Shown piece by piece: positions 1 to 6,601 of a stretch of 18,186 nucleotides of DNA. The position numbers and the translations under genes are program-made. The notes beneath the pieces are model-generated. The model saw only the letters and a program-made list of their open reading frames with translations. It was not told where the DNA came from and did not search any database. The number at the start of each line of letters is the position of its first letter. Position 1 is the first letter of the stretch. The stretch is taken from positions 1-18,186 of the forward strand of contig CAYWDQ010000057.1 of the NCBI GenBank assembly GCA_964457065.1, given 5' to 3'. This DNA is from Bog-473 sp964457065. Its GTDB lineage: Bacteria > Actinomycetota > Acidimicrobiia > Acidimicrobiales > RAAP-2.

Positions 1-284
1 TGGCCGAGCTGTCCGACGCCTTCGTCATGCTGCCGGGTGGGTTCGGCACCTGCGAAGAGTTCATGGAGTCGGTCACCTGGGCGCAGCTGGGCATCCACGA
101 CAAGCGCTGCGGCATCCTCAACGTCGACGGCTTCTTCGACGACCTCCTGGCCTTCCTGGGGCACGCGGTGGCACAGGGCTTCATCAAGTCCGGCCAGCTC
201 GACGGCCTGGCCATCTCGCACGACGCCGACGAGCTCCTCGACGCCATCGTGGGCTCGCCGCGCGATCAGGTGGTGGCGCGGTAG
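1..284 (+). CDS. LOG family cytokinin riboside 5'-monophosphate phosphoribohydrolase, C-terminal part (5' end outside window)
   Basis: Only the last 93 codons lie in the window; the reading frame enters at base 3 and ends with TAG at 282-284. The visible protein carries the family signature PGGFGTCEE (bases about 33-59), matching the PGGxGTxxE nucleotide-binding motif of the LOG/TIGR00730 Rossmann-fold family. It is followed by TWAQLGIHDK and LNVDGFFDDLL, which are typical of the family's C-terminal half. LOG enzymes cleave nucleoside 5'-monophosphates such as cytokinin riboside monophosphates or AMP to a free base and ribose 5-phosphate in the cytoplasm. The physiological role in bacteria is often unclear. 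The gene ends tail to tail with the minus-strand secreted protein, with a 19-bp overlap of the coding ends. The family call is firm; the exact substrate is not known. Confidence 0.9.
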   Translation, partial: AELSDAFVMLPGGFGTCEEFMESVTWAQLGIHDKRCGILNVDGFFDDLLAFLGHAVAQGFIKSGQLDGLAISHDADELLDAIVGSPRDQVVAR

Positions 285-1414
285 AGGACGGCCGAGCCGA
301 CCACGTCGGTCGGGATCAGGGCGAAGACGTCCCGACCGACGGCGGCGAGCTGCGAGCCACCGTCGTCGTCGTCGCACGCCTCCGGTGGTGCTTTCAACTT
401 CGCCATCGGGGCCGACGACCCGGTTGCCGGGTCCACCTGGAGCAGCTCCTCGGGTCCATTGCACGCCCCGACGTAGTCGAGGCCCCACAGTCGGCCACCC
501 GGCGTCGACACCAGTGGGGACTGACCGGTCAGCTCGGATGGCGAGGTGACGATCACGTTGCCACTGTGATCAAGTGCGACGAGGTGGGTCAGCACCGACG
601 GCGTCGGGCCCGTCCCGTAGGCCTCGACACCGGCCCAGACCACGCCGCCGACGGCCGAGAGCCACAGGACCGAGCTGTGGGAGGTACCCGGGTACGGGGT
701 CGTCGTGACGCCGGTGCCCTGACGCACCCAGTCGACCCCGGGGGGACCACCGGGACCTCCGGCGATCCACACGCCGGCGCCGTTGGCGGCGACGGCCGGG
801 GCGATCCCGCCGATCGCCGTAGCTGGCTTCAGTGTGGCCGTGACGTCGCCGGTCGACGGCGAGATGCGCACAACCTCAGGGCCCGCCAGCATCTGCTCGC
901 CGTAGAGCCAGAGTGCGCCGTCGCCGTAGGCGAAGTCGATGTGCGCGATGGCGCTGCCTATGACGCTCATAACGACCGGTGACAGGACCTGGGCCTTGCC
1001 GTCGCCCGGATCGAACACGTCGACGTGCAGCCGTTGGGTGGCCGCGGTGCCCCGTACGAACTCCGCCGTCACGAGGTAGAGGCGGCCCCCGCCGGCCGCG
1101 ATGTCGGCCGCACAGGCCGGGATGGGGAACATCCTCGTCGCCATCGAGGCGGGCGTGATCTCCTCGAGCTCGCAGTGCGCGTCGCTCCCTGGTGTCGTGG
1201 TGCCCAGGACCCAGATGCGTCCGGACGCCGCGGCCAGTTGCAGCGGCACGAAGGGGCCGGGGAAGTGCAGCGCGGTGAGCTCCGGCGTGACGGGCTCGAC
1301 GCTGCTCGACGTCGGGGTCGATGCGGCCGCCGCCGGCGCCACCCCCGTCATCGATGCCAGCACCAGCGCCAGGGCAGACAGCGCCACTCCAGCCGTCGGA
1401 GACCTGCGGCTCAT
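266..1414 (-). CDS. Secreted beta-propeller-like protein of unknown function
   Basis: This is a 382-residue protein with a clear Sec signal peptide: MSRR, then a hydrophobic stretch at about residues 9-22, then an Ala-rich cleavage region ending near AAAAS at 28-32. The mature part has seven spaced copies of a small motif, a Gly-rich turn followed by an aromatic residue in a strand: SGRIWVL 64, GGRLYLV 109, DGALWLY 165, GAGVWIA 212, GGVVWAG 256, GGRLWGL 306, GRDVFAL 360. The spacing averages about 49 residues. This is what a seven-bladed propeller of the YncE or virginiamycin-B-lyase-like type would show. Four cysteines (81, 101, 318, 347) could form extracellular disulphides. No catalytic motif is recognised. 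The start is ATG at 1412-1414; no clear ribosome binding site precedes it, so it may be leaderless. The downstream FkbM gene product is unrelated. The function is unknown. Confidence 0.8.
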   Translation of the reverse strand: MSRRSPTAGVALSALALVLASMTGVAPAAAASTPTSSSVEPVTPELTALHFPGPFVPLQLAAASGRIWVLGTTTPGSDAHCELEEITPASMATRMFPIPACAADIAAGGGRLYLVTAEFVRGTAATQRLHVDVFDPGDGKAQVLSPVVMSVIGSAIAHIDFAYGDGALWLYGEQMLAGPEVVRISPSTGDVTATLKPATAIGGIAPAVAANGAGVWIAGGPGGPPGVDWVRQGTGVTTTPYPGTSHSSVLWLSAVGGVVWAGVEAYGTGPTPSVLTHLVALDHSGNVIVTSPSELTGQSPLVSTPGGRLWGLDYVGACNGPEELLQVDPATGSSAPMAKLKAPPEACDDDDGGSQLAAVGRDVFALIPTDVVGSAVLYRATT

Positions 1415-1546
1415 TGAGGGACCGACAACGCGATCGCCGACGGCCTCACCGACGGGCTACCCCTGCGCATCCCGCGAGTATGCGTCCCAGGAGGCTCTGC
1501 GACACCGCGGGCTGCGGGCAGGGGCGCGGGAGGCGAGGGGCCAGGC

Positions 1547-2578
1547 TCAGCGAGGCGAGGGGACGAGCAGGACGTCCCGCAACTCGTCCGTGTCCCCCCA
1601 CTCGCGCAGCAGCGCGGCGACAGACGGGTAGGGCTTCTCTGCCCCGCTGGCCTTCTCCAGGACCACAGGGGTGTAGCCCACGCTCTCGAAGTAGCCGAGG
1701 TAGTCGGCCACCGTGGTCCCCGACACACGCCGGAGCATCTCGTCCTTGAGCTCCGTGGTGACGATCGGGCGGTCCTTCTCGATCACCCGCGTCGCTCCCT
1801 TCACCACCCGCCCCTCGGCGCCCTCGACGTCCATCTTCAAGAACCCGACGGGGCCCTCCACGATGTCGTCGAGGCGGAAGGTCGGGACGACCGTGCCCGG
1901 ATGCTTCAGAAGGTCACGGTCCTCGATCAGGCCGCCGTTCGAACCGACGTGCGTCGAGTAGTACGCCCAGCCGGCCTCTGCGTCCGCCGCCACCGGGACC
2001 AGCTGGACGTTGGTGACGCCGCCCATCCGCAGCGACGACAGGAGGAGCCGGCAATTCTCGGAGTTCGGCTCGAGGGCGACGACCCTCCCCGAGGGGCCGA
2101 CCAGCCGGGAGGCGAGCAGCGAGTAGTAGCCCAAATTGGCCCCCACGTCGACGACCGTCATGCCCGGCGCGCAGTACCGCTCGAAGACGGCGGTGAGGTG
2201 CGGCTCGTACGCACCCGATCGCAGACCCGGGGTCACGGCGGCGTCGGCGGCGTCGGCGAAGAGCTCCACGTCACCGACCGTGCACCGGAGGGCGTCCTCC
2301 TCGCCGAGCTGCACGCAGAACGCGGTCGGCGCCACCTGATGCTCAATGGACCCGAGCATCCGGCGGATCGTCGACACCTCGCCGAGATCGCCGGCCGCGG
2401 CCTCGTCGACGTCGCGGCGCAGCTCTTCGGGCAGGGTCGGATAGAGCAGGTGCACGAGCTGCGGGTAGGTGATGCCACGCTCGGGCAGCGTGCCGCCCAG
2501 ACCGTGCACGATGCGGTCGCGCAGTGGTTTGAGCGACTCCTTGACCTTGTGCTGCCAGTCGCCGTCCCGGTGGTCCAT
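1547..2578 (-). CDS. FkbM family SAM-dependent methyltransferase
   Basis: This 343-residue protein has the FkbM methyltransferase core. AdoMet motif I is VDVGANLGYYS at about 143-153. The acidic ribose-binding position is in VVALEPNSEN at about 167-176. The family motif LKMDVEGAE is at about 247-255, followed by the VIEKDRPIVTTE region. FkbM enzymes O-methylate hydroxyl groups of sugars, polyketides or other small molecules. The N-terminal about 125 residues precede the fold and have no motif I recognise. The ATG at 2578 was chosen because the 25 extra residues of the longer GTG frame (from 2653) are rich in Gly, Arg and Pro and look non-coding. However, a GGGTGA sequence does precede that GTG, so the longer form cannot be excluded. 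It lies in the same direction as the secreted protein, about 130 bp upstream of it. The substrate is unknown. Confidence 0.85.
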   Translation of the reverse strand: MDHRDGDWQHKVKESLKPLRDRIVHGLGGTLPERGITYPQLVHLLYPTLPEELRRDVDEAAAGDLGEVSTIRRMLGSIEHQVAPTAFCVQLGEEDALRCTVGDVELFADAADAAVTPGLRSGAYEPHLTAVFERYCAPGMTVVDVGANLGYYSLLASRLVGPSGRVVALEPNSENCRLLLSSLRMGGVTNVQLVPVAADAEAGWAYYSTHVGSNGGLIEDRDLLKHPGTVVPTFRLDDIVEGPVGFLKMDVEGAEGRVVKGATRVIEKDRPIVTTELKDEMLRRVSGTTVADYLGYFESVGYTPVVLEKASGAEKPYPSVAALLREWGDTDELRDVLLVPSPR

Positions 2579-2654
2579 GCTCGGCCCACGGTACCCGCGA
2601 TCGCGTCCTCGGCCCGGCGGGATGCTCCCCGGAATCCTGCGCCCCTGCGTCACG

Positions 2655-2691
2655 GATCACCCGTTACTGCGTTGCAGATCAGCCGTTATCG
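2655..2691. repeat. Imperfect direct repeat upstream of the FkbM gene
   Basis: GATCACCCGTTACTG (2655-2669) is repeated as GATCAGCCGTTATCG (2677-2691), with 12 of 15 positions identical and starts 22 bp apart, about two helical turns. A weaker third copy, GATCAGGCGTGGCGA, begins near 2702. The copies lie between the FkbM methyltransferase start and tRNA-Arg. They could be operator half-sites for the minus-strand gene, or chance. Confidence 0.35.
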
Positions 2692-2729
2692 ATCTCGGAC
2701 AGATCAGGCGTGGCGATACAGGTATTCTG

Positions 2730-2802
2730 CGCCCCCGGCAGGACTTGAACCTGCGACCATTGGATTAGAAGTCCACTGCTCTGTCCGCTGAGCTACGGGG
2801 GC
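2730..2802 (-). tRNA. tRNA-Arg (anticodon TCT)
   Basis: Read on the minus strand, a 73-nt cloverleaf can be folded. The 7-bp acceptor stem is GCCCCCG/CGGGGGC, the D-arm is built on TAGCTCAGCGGACAGAGC, the anticodon loop is CTTCTAA with anticodon TCT, and the T-arm contains GGTTCAAGTCC. The discriminator base is G. The 3' CCA is not encoded. It decodes AGA, a rare codon in this high-GC genome. The gene is divergent from tRNA-His about 140 bp away. Confidence 0.95.
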
Positions 2803-2804
2803 AA

Positions 2805-2825
2805 GCGCCCGGCGCACGCCGGCGC
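2805..2825. other. Small GC hairpin just upstream of tRNA-Arg
   Basis: GCGCC (2805-2809) pairs with GGCGC (2821-2825) and GGC (2811-2813) with GCC (2818-2820), leaving one bulged C and a GCAC loop. It sits directly 5' of the mature tRNA-Arg end on the minus strand, so it could be part of the tRNA precursor leader. It may equally be chance in a GC-rich gap. Confidence 0.25.
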
Positions 2826-2940
2826 ATCACAGCCTGACATAGCGCGGTTCACCAGCGTGGACACGAGGGATTCGCCCCGCCGGACGCCGTCTACGGCCGT
2901 GCCGCCCACCATGGGCGCGTGTGCCACACTTGTGCCCCTC

Positions 2941-3015
2941 GGTGGGCGTAGCTCAGTTGGTTAGAGCGCCAGGTTGTGGTCCTGGAGGTCGGGGGTTCGA
3001 GACCCCTCGCTCACC
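2941..3015 (+). tRNA. tRNA-His (anticodon GTG)
   Basis: The cloverleaf has a GTGGGCG/CGCTCAC acceptor stem with one G-T wobble, a D-arm TAGCTCAGTTGGTTAGAGC, an anticodon loop TTGTGGT with anticodon GTG, and a T-arm GGGGGTTCGAGACCCC. The G at 2941 opposite the discriminator C at 3015 is the extra G-1 that identifies histidine tRNAs. CCA is not encoded; CCG follows. A stem-loop begins 13 nt downstream. Confidence 0.96.
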
Positions 3016-3028
3016 CCGAAACGTGCCG

Positions 3029-3047
3029 GTGGCCCCATCGGGGTCAC
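3029..3047 (+). terminator. Candidate terminator hairpin after tRNA-His
   Basis: GTGGCCCC (3029-3036) and GGGGTCAC (3040-3047) form an 8-bp stem with one G-U pair and an ATC loop, starting 13 nt after the tRNA. There is no T-tract, so it would be a non-canonical terminator of the kind often proposed in high-GC actinobacteria. It could instead be a processing signal between the tRNA and the SDR mRNA. Confidence 0.4.
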
Positions 3048-3056
3048 GCGGCGCGG

Positions 3057-3077
3057 CACGCAGCACGCAGCACGCAG
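3057..3077. repeat. Three tandem copies of CACGCAG
   Basis: CACGCAG occurs three times head to tail at 3057-3063, 3064-3070 and 3071-3077. It lies in the leader between tRNA-His and the SDR gene, just before the SDR ribosome binding site. It is a short microsatellite-like array whose copy number could vary between strains. No function is apparent. Confidence 0.7.
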
Positions 3078-3100
3078 CTTCGCTCGGGGGAGGTTCGAGA

Positions 3101-3886
3101 GTGGATCCTGGGACAAGGGGCCGGACGGTCCTCGTCACCGGCGCCTCGTCGGGCATCGGCGCCGCCGTCGCCCGCGAGCTGGCGACCCGGGGTGACACCG
3201 TGGCACTGGTGGCCCGGCGCGCCGAGCGACTCGGCGAGGTGTTGGCCGACTGCCGGGTCACGTCCGCCGACTCCGAGCGCTGGGCGGCCGACCTGTCGGA
3301 CCCCACGTCGGCGGCTGACCTCGCGCTCGAGATCTGGGACCACTTCGGCGGGCTCGATGTGGTCGTCAACAATGCCGCGGTCCCGATGCGACGCCACGTC
3401 ACGGCGCTCACCATGGCCGAGGTCGAGCGGACGATGCGCATCAACTACCTCTCCCCGGTGGCCATCTCCCTCGCCGTCCTGCCCCGGATGCTGGCGCGGG
3501 GCTCGGGGACCATCGTGAACGTCTCGAGCCTTGGTGGCCGGCTGGGGATCGCGACCGAGGCGGCGTACTCCGGATCGAAGTTCGCCCTGGCCGGGTGGAG
3601 CGAGTCGATGGCCATCGACCTCGACCGCACCGGGGTCAGCGTGAAGCTCGTGCTCCCCGGCGCCATCGACACCGAGATCTGGGACCAGCCCGGCAACGAC
3701 GCCCCCCTCTACGACGGGCCCAAGGAGCCACCCGAATCCATCGCCGGCGCGATCGTGGACGCCATCGACAGTGACCGCTTCGAGCACTACCTGCCCGACA
3801 TGAAGGCGGTCATCGAATTCAAGACGGCCGACATCGACGCCTTCATGCTCGGCATGCGCGGCCTCACCGAGGGAGCCGGCTCGTGA
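3101..3886 (+). CDS. Short-chain dehydrogenase/reductase (SDR)
   Basis: This is a 261-residue classical SDR, an NAD(P)-dependent oxidoreductase acting on an alcohol or keto group. The cofactor motif TGASSGIG is at 13-20, NNAA at 90-93, and the active-site Asn in MRINYLS near 115. The catalytic Ser is in VNVSS (143) and YxxxK is Y156-SGS-K160. The PG motif follows at LPGAIDTEIW. The GTG start at 3101 was chosen because GGGGGAGG at 3086-3093 lies 7 nt upstream. The longer in-frame extension runs back through the tRNA-His gene and must be non-coding. The stop overlaps the GTG start of the zinc dehydrogenase by 4 bp, so the two are translationally coupled and probably catalyse linked oxidations. 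R39 and R40 after the second strand would fit an NADP preference, but this is not certain. The substrate is unknown. Confidence 0.93.
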   Translation: MDPGTRGRTVLVTGASSGIGAAVARELATRGDTVALVARRAERLGEVLADCRVTSADSERWAADLSDPTSAADLALEIWDHFGGLDVVVNNAAVPMRRHVTALTMAEVERTMRINYLSPVAISLAVLPRMLARGSGTIVNVSSLGGRLGIATEAAYSGSKFALAGWSESMAIDLDRTGVSVKLVLPGAIDTEIWDQPGNDAPLYDGPKEPPESIAGAIVDAIDSDRFEHYLPDMKAVIEFKTADIDAFMLGMRGLTEGAGS

Positions 3887-5121
3887 AGGCGCTGCTCTTC
3901 GGCGCTCCCCCGGCCGAGGACGAGGTACGGCCCACGCCGGTGGACGAGCTGGAGACGATGCTGGCCGGAATCCCCTTCGGCCTGCACGAGGTCGACGACG
4001 CCCGCCTGGTGCGTCCGGACTGGGTGGTCACCCGGCCGATCCTCTCGGGCATCTGCGGATCCGACGCCAAACTCGTCCTGGGCGACTTCAACACCGGCGA
4101 CATCGACAACCCGATGGCCGCCTTCTCGTCGCTCCCCCACGTGCCGGGCCACGAGGTGGTCGCCGAGGTGGTGGCGCTCGGCCCGCAGGCGCGGGGCCTC
4201 GACGTCGGGCAGCGCGTGGTGCTCAATCCCTGGTTGACCTGCGGTCCGCGCGGCATCGACCCGCCCTGCCCGCCGTGCCAGGCAGGCGACCTGAGCCTGT
4301 GCTGGAGCTTCACCAAGGGAGACCTCGGCCCCGGCGTCCACGTCGGGGTCATCACGGCGGCGCCCGGCGCGTGGGCAGAACAGCTCGCGGCACACGACTC
4401 CATGCTGATCCCGGTCCCCGACGGCATCTCCGACGAGGCGGCGGTCCTCGCCGACCCCTTCTCGGTGTCCTTCCACGCCATCGTCCGCCACCCGCCACCC
4501 CCTTCGGGCCGCGTGCTGGTGTACGGGGCCGGCGCGCTGGGCCTGACCAGCGTGGCCATCCTGCGGTCCCTCTACCCCGGGGTGGAGGTGGGGGTCGTGG
4601 CGCGCTTCGAGGCCCAGCGTGAGATGGCCCTGCGGTTCGGCGCGTCCGCGGTCTTCGCCCACGAGCCCCGGCTGGCGCTGGTCGAGGCCCTGGCGGAATG
4701 GTCGGGCGCCGTCCTCCACGCCCCGCTCGACGGCCTCCCCGTCACTCATCCCGGCCACATCGACGTCGTCTACGACTCCATCGCCAAGGCGGAGACCCTC
4801 GAGGTGGGGGTGCGCGTGCTGGCCGAACGCGGGCGCCTCGTCTACACCGGAGTCGCCACGCCCGAGCGCTGGGAGTCGACCCCCATCTACTTCAAGGAGA
4901 TCACCATCGCGGGGTCGAACGCGTTCGGGATCGAGGACTTCGAGGGCACGCGCCAGCACGCCATCGCGCACTACCTCCAATTGGTCGACGAGGGTCGGCT
5001 CGACATCACGCCCATGCTCACCCACCGCTTCGACCTCGACGAGTGGTGGCCCGCACTGAAGGCGCTGGCCCGGCAGGACCGAAGCGGCGCGCTCAAGGTG
5101 GCCTTCACCCCGAACGGGTAG
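3883..5121 (+). CDS. Zinc-dependent alcohol dehydrogenase (MDR superfamily)
   Basis: This is a 412-residue medium-chain dehydrogenase. The catalytic zinc site is visible as Cys58 in GICGSD and His90-Glu91 in VPGHEVV. Four cysteines at about 120, 129, 132 and 140 form the structural zinc lobe, with unusually wide spacing at the first pair (CGPRGIDPPC). The nucleotide-binding glycine motif GAGALG is at 215-220. The length is somewhat above the usual 340-380 residues, from an N-terminal extension and loops. The family oxidises alcohols, polyols or sugar acids with NAD(P). The GTG start at 3883 overlaps the SDR stop in a GTGA junction, with GGGAG upstream at 3871-3875. The gene ends 9 bp from the converging kinase gene. 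The probable role is a first or second oxidation step in the pathway that also uses the FGGY kinase. The substrate is unknown. Confidence 0.93.
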   Translation: MKALLFGAPPAEDEVRPTPVDELETMLAGIPFGLHEVDDARLVRPDWVVTRPILSGICGSDAKLVLGDFNTGDIDNPMAAFSSLPHVPGHEVVAEVVALGPQARGLDVGQRVVLNPWLTCGPRGIDPPCPPCQAGDLSLCWSFTKGDLGPGVHVGVITAAPGAWAEQLAAHDSMLIPVPDGISDEAAVLADPFSVSFHAIVRHPPPPSGRVLVYGAGALGLTSVAILRSLYPGVEVGVVARFEAQREMALRFGASAVFAHEPRLALVEALAEWSGAVLHAPLDGLPVTHPGHIDVVYDSIAKAETLEVGVRVLAERGRLVYTGVATPERWESTPIYFKEITIAGSNAFGIEDFEGTRQHAIAHYLQLVDEGRLDITPMLTHRFDLDEWWPALKALARQDRSGALKVAFTPNG

Positions 5122-5133
5122 CCGCCGCGGCTA
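5119..5133. terminator. Perfect inverted repeat spanning two converging stop codons
   Basis: TAGCCG (5119-5124) and CGGCTA (5128-5133) form a 6-bp perfect inverted repeat with a CCG spacer. The first three bases are the TAG stop of the zinc dehydrogenase. The last three, read on minus, are the TAG stop of the kinase. It may act as a short bidirectional terminator or mRNA 3' end stabiliser. There is no T-tract. Confidence 0.4.
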
Positions 5134-6531
5134 CGCGCCGGTGCCCAGCTCGCTGAACCGGAGGTACCGCTCCTCCGCGGCGCGCACCCAAGCCGGGTCG
5201 GGCTCGATCCGGCGGCCCACCCTCGACCAGCGATCCGAGTCCTGCAGCGACGTCTCGAGCCCCGCGGCCAGGCGGGCGAAGTAGGCGGCACCCAGGGCGG
5301 CCCCCTCCGGGACGGCGACGGCGTCGACGGGGAGGTTGGTGGCGTCAGCCACGGCGGCCATCCACGCCGTGACCCGGGATCCTCCGCCACTGGCGACGAT
5401 CCGGGTGGCCTTGACACCCGAGCGGTCGAGCATGCGGCGGATCACGAAGCCACTGGCTTCGTACGCGGCGCGTTCGAGTGCCTCGGCCCCCGAACCGATG
5501 TCGAGCCCGTAGAGGTTCGAGCGCAACGTGTGATCCTCGAAGGGAGTGCGCTCGCCCCGGACGTAGGGCAGCCACACCGGCACCCGGCCGGGCACCCCGA
5601 GGCGGGGGCTCATCCGCTCGCGCTCGGGGCCGGGCCGGGGCGCGTCGCGCAGCAACCGGCGGGCCCAATCGACGAAGAGCGCCCCCGCGTTGCTCGGTCC
5701 CCCGATGAGGAAGCGCTCGGGCGTGGTGTGCGGGTAGCTGATGAGCCCGGGCACCACCACCCAGTCCTCGCACACGGCCCACACGATGAGCGTGGCGCCG
5801 AAGATCACGAGGACGTCGCCGGGCTCGGTGGCGCCGGCCACGATCTGGTCGCACAGGGCGTCGATGGTGCCGCCGGTGATCACTGCGTCGCTGCCCGGCA
5901 CGGTGCCCGCCGCCTGGCCCATCGGCACGACCATGGGCATCTGCGACTCGGCGACGCCCATGGAGCCGAGGAGGTCGGCGTTCCAGCGTCCGTGGGAGTG
6001 GAGCGCGCCCAGCGCCGCCGTGACGCCGGTGTCGATCGCCGGCAGTCCCGAGAGCGCGTAGGTCGCCACGGCCTGGCAGGGCCAGTAGCCGCGGGCGTCG
6101 GGGGCGCTGGCGGACGCCCAGCGCAGGAAGCCCTCGGCGTCGGGCATGGTCCCGGGCAACAGCACACCGTCGGCATCGGCGGCCGCCTGCGGGCGGCCCT
6201 CCCGGTCGCCGTAGAGCAGGCCCGGGAGCACCGGCACCCCCTGCCGGCTGACGGCGGTGAGCGAGGGCACCATGGAGGCGACGGCCACGCCCGCCAAGCG
6301 GTGGCCGCCCTCGCCCGAGAGCTGCTCGGTCACCGCCTCGAACGCCTTGCGGGGGCCGGCCCGCCAGGCCCGCTTGGCGTCGTGGCGCAAGATGTCGGGC
6401 TCGGGCGCCACCACGTTGTGGGGAACCCTGCTGCGGGCGATGACCGTCCCGTCCTCGTCCACCGCCAGGGCCTTGACCGACGTCGTCCCGACGTCGACAC
6501 CGACGGTGACGACTCGCGCCGACGGACTCAC
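5131..6531 (-). CDS. FGGY family carbohydrate kinase (xylulokinase-like)
   Basis: This is a 466-residue sugar kinase of the ASKHA fold. The phosphate-1 motif is VGVDVGTTSVKALAVD at about 10-25. The likely catalytic base is Asp109 in LLYGDREGR, corresponding to the WxDxR region of xylulokinases. The second domain has the adenosine motif ASGGGSR at about 380-386, followed by the PEGAALGAAYFA helix typical of the C terminus. FGGY kinases phosphorylate ketoses, polyols or related acids with ATP. The length is near the lower end for the family (usually 480-520). The GTG start at 6529-6531 has no good ribosome binding site. It is transcribed away from the hydroxyacid dehydrogenase gene and shares a 70-bp control region with it. 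It converges on the SDR/MDR pair. The family is secure; the substrate (xylulose, erythrulose, another ketose or a sugar acid) is not. Confidence 0.92.
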   Translation of the reverse strand: MSPSARVVTVGVDVGTTSVKALAVDEDGTVIARSRVPHNVVAPEPDILRHDAKRAWRAGPRKAFEAVTEQLSGEGGHRLAGVAVASMVPSLTAVSRQGVPVLPGLLYGDREGRPQAAADADGVLLPGTMPDAEGFLRWASASAPDARGYWPCQAVATYALSGLPAIDTGVTAALGALHSHGRWNADLLGSMGVAESQMPMVVPMGQAAGTVPGSDAVITGGTIDALCDQIVAGATEPGDVLVIFGATLIVWAVCEDWVVVPGLISYPHTTPERFLIGGPSNAGALFVDWARRLLRDAPRPGPERERMSPRLGVPGRVPVWLPYVRGERTPFEDHTLRSNLYGLDIGSGAEALERAAYEASGFVIRRMLDRSGVKATRIVASGGGSRVTAWMAAVADATNLPVDAVAVPEGAALGAAYFARLAAGLETSLQDSDRWSRVGRRIEPDPAWVRAAEERYLRFSELGTGA

Positions 6532-6535
6532 GAAT

Positions 6536-6566
6536 CTGACGCACGTGTCATGATCACGTCATTATG
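6536..6566. promoter_or_regulatory. Divergent promoter with an inverted repeat filling the spacer
   Basis: For the plus-strand dehydrogenase gene, CTGACG (6536-6541) resembles a -35 box and CATTAT (6560-6565) a -10 box, 18 bp apart, four of six matches each. Inside the spacer, ACGTG (6543-6547) and CACGT (6555-6559) form an inverted repeat around TCATGAT, a plausible operator. On the minus strand CATAAT (6566-6561) is a five-of-six -10 box for the kinase gene, so the two -10 boxes overlap. A regulator bound here could block both directions. No regulator gene lies in the window. Confidence 0.45.
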
Positions 6567-6583
6567 GACGACGCCCGCTGTGG

Positions 6584-6592
6584 AAGGAGAGG
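6584..6592 (+). promoter_or_regulatory. Ribosome binding site deciding the hydroxyacid dehydrogenase start
   Basis: AAGGAGAGG at 6584-6592 is the strongest Shine-Dalgarno sequence seen in the window. It abuts the TTG at 6593 and lies 9 nt before the ATG at 6602, so the ATG is the better start. Confidence 0.7.
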
Positions 6593-6601
6593 TTGGCACG
6601 A

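Noticed and set aside
2730..3015. tRNA pair as the attachment site of an integrated element
   Set aside because: No integrase, no repeated tRNA 3' end and no phage or plasmid gene is visible in the window. The genes beside the tRNAs look like ordinary chromosomal genes.
2921..3100. In-frame N-terminal extension of the SDR gene
   Set aside because: It would translate the whole tRNA-His gene and its hairpin. The GTG at 3101 has a good ribosome binding site and starts right before the SDR fold.
3787..5025. A 412-codon open frame on the minus strand
   Set aside because: It is antisense to the zinc dehydrogenase, which has all its zinc ligands. The shadow has no motif.
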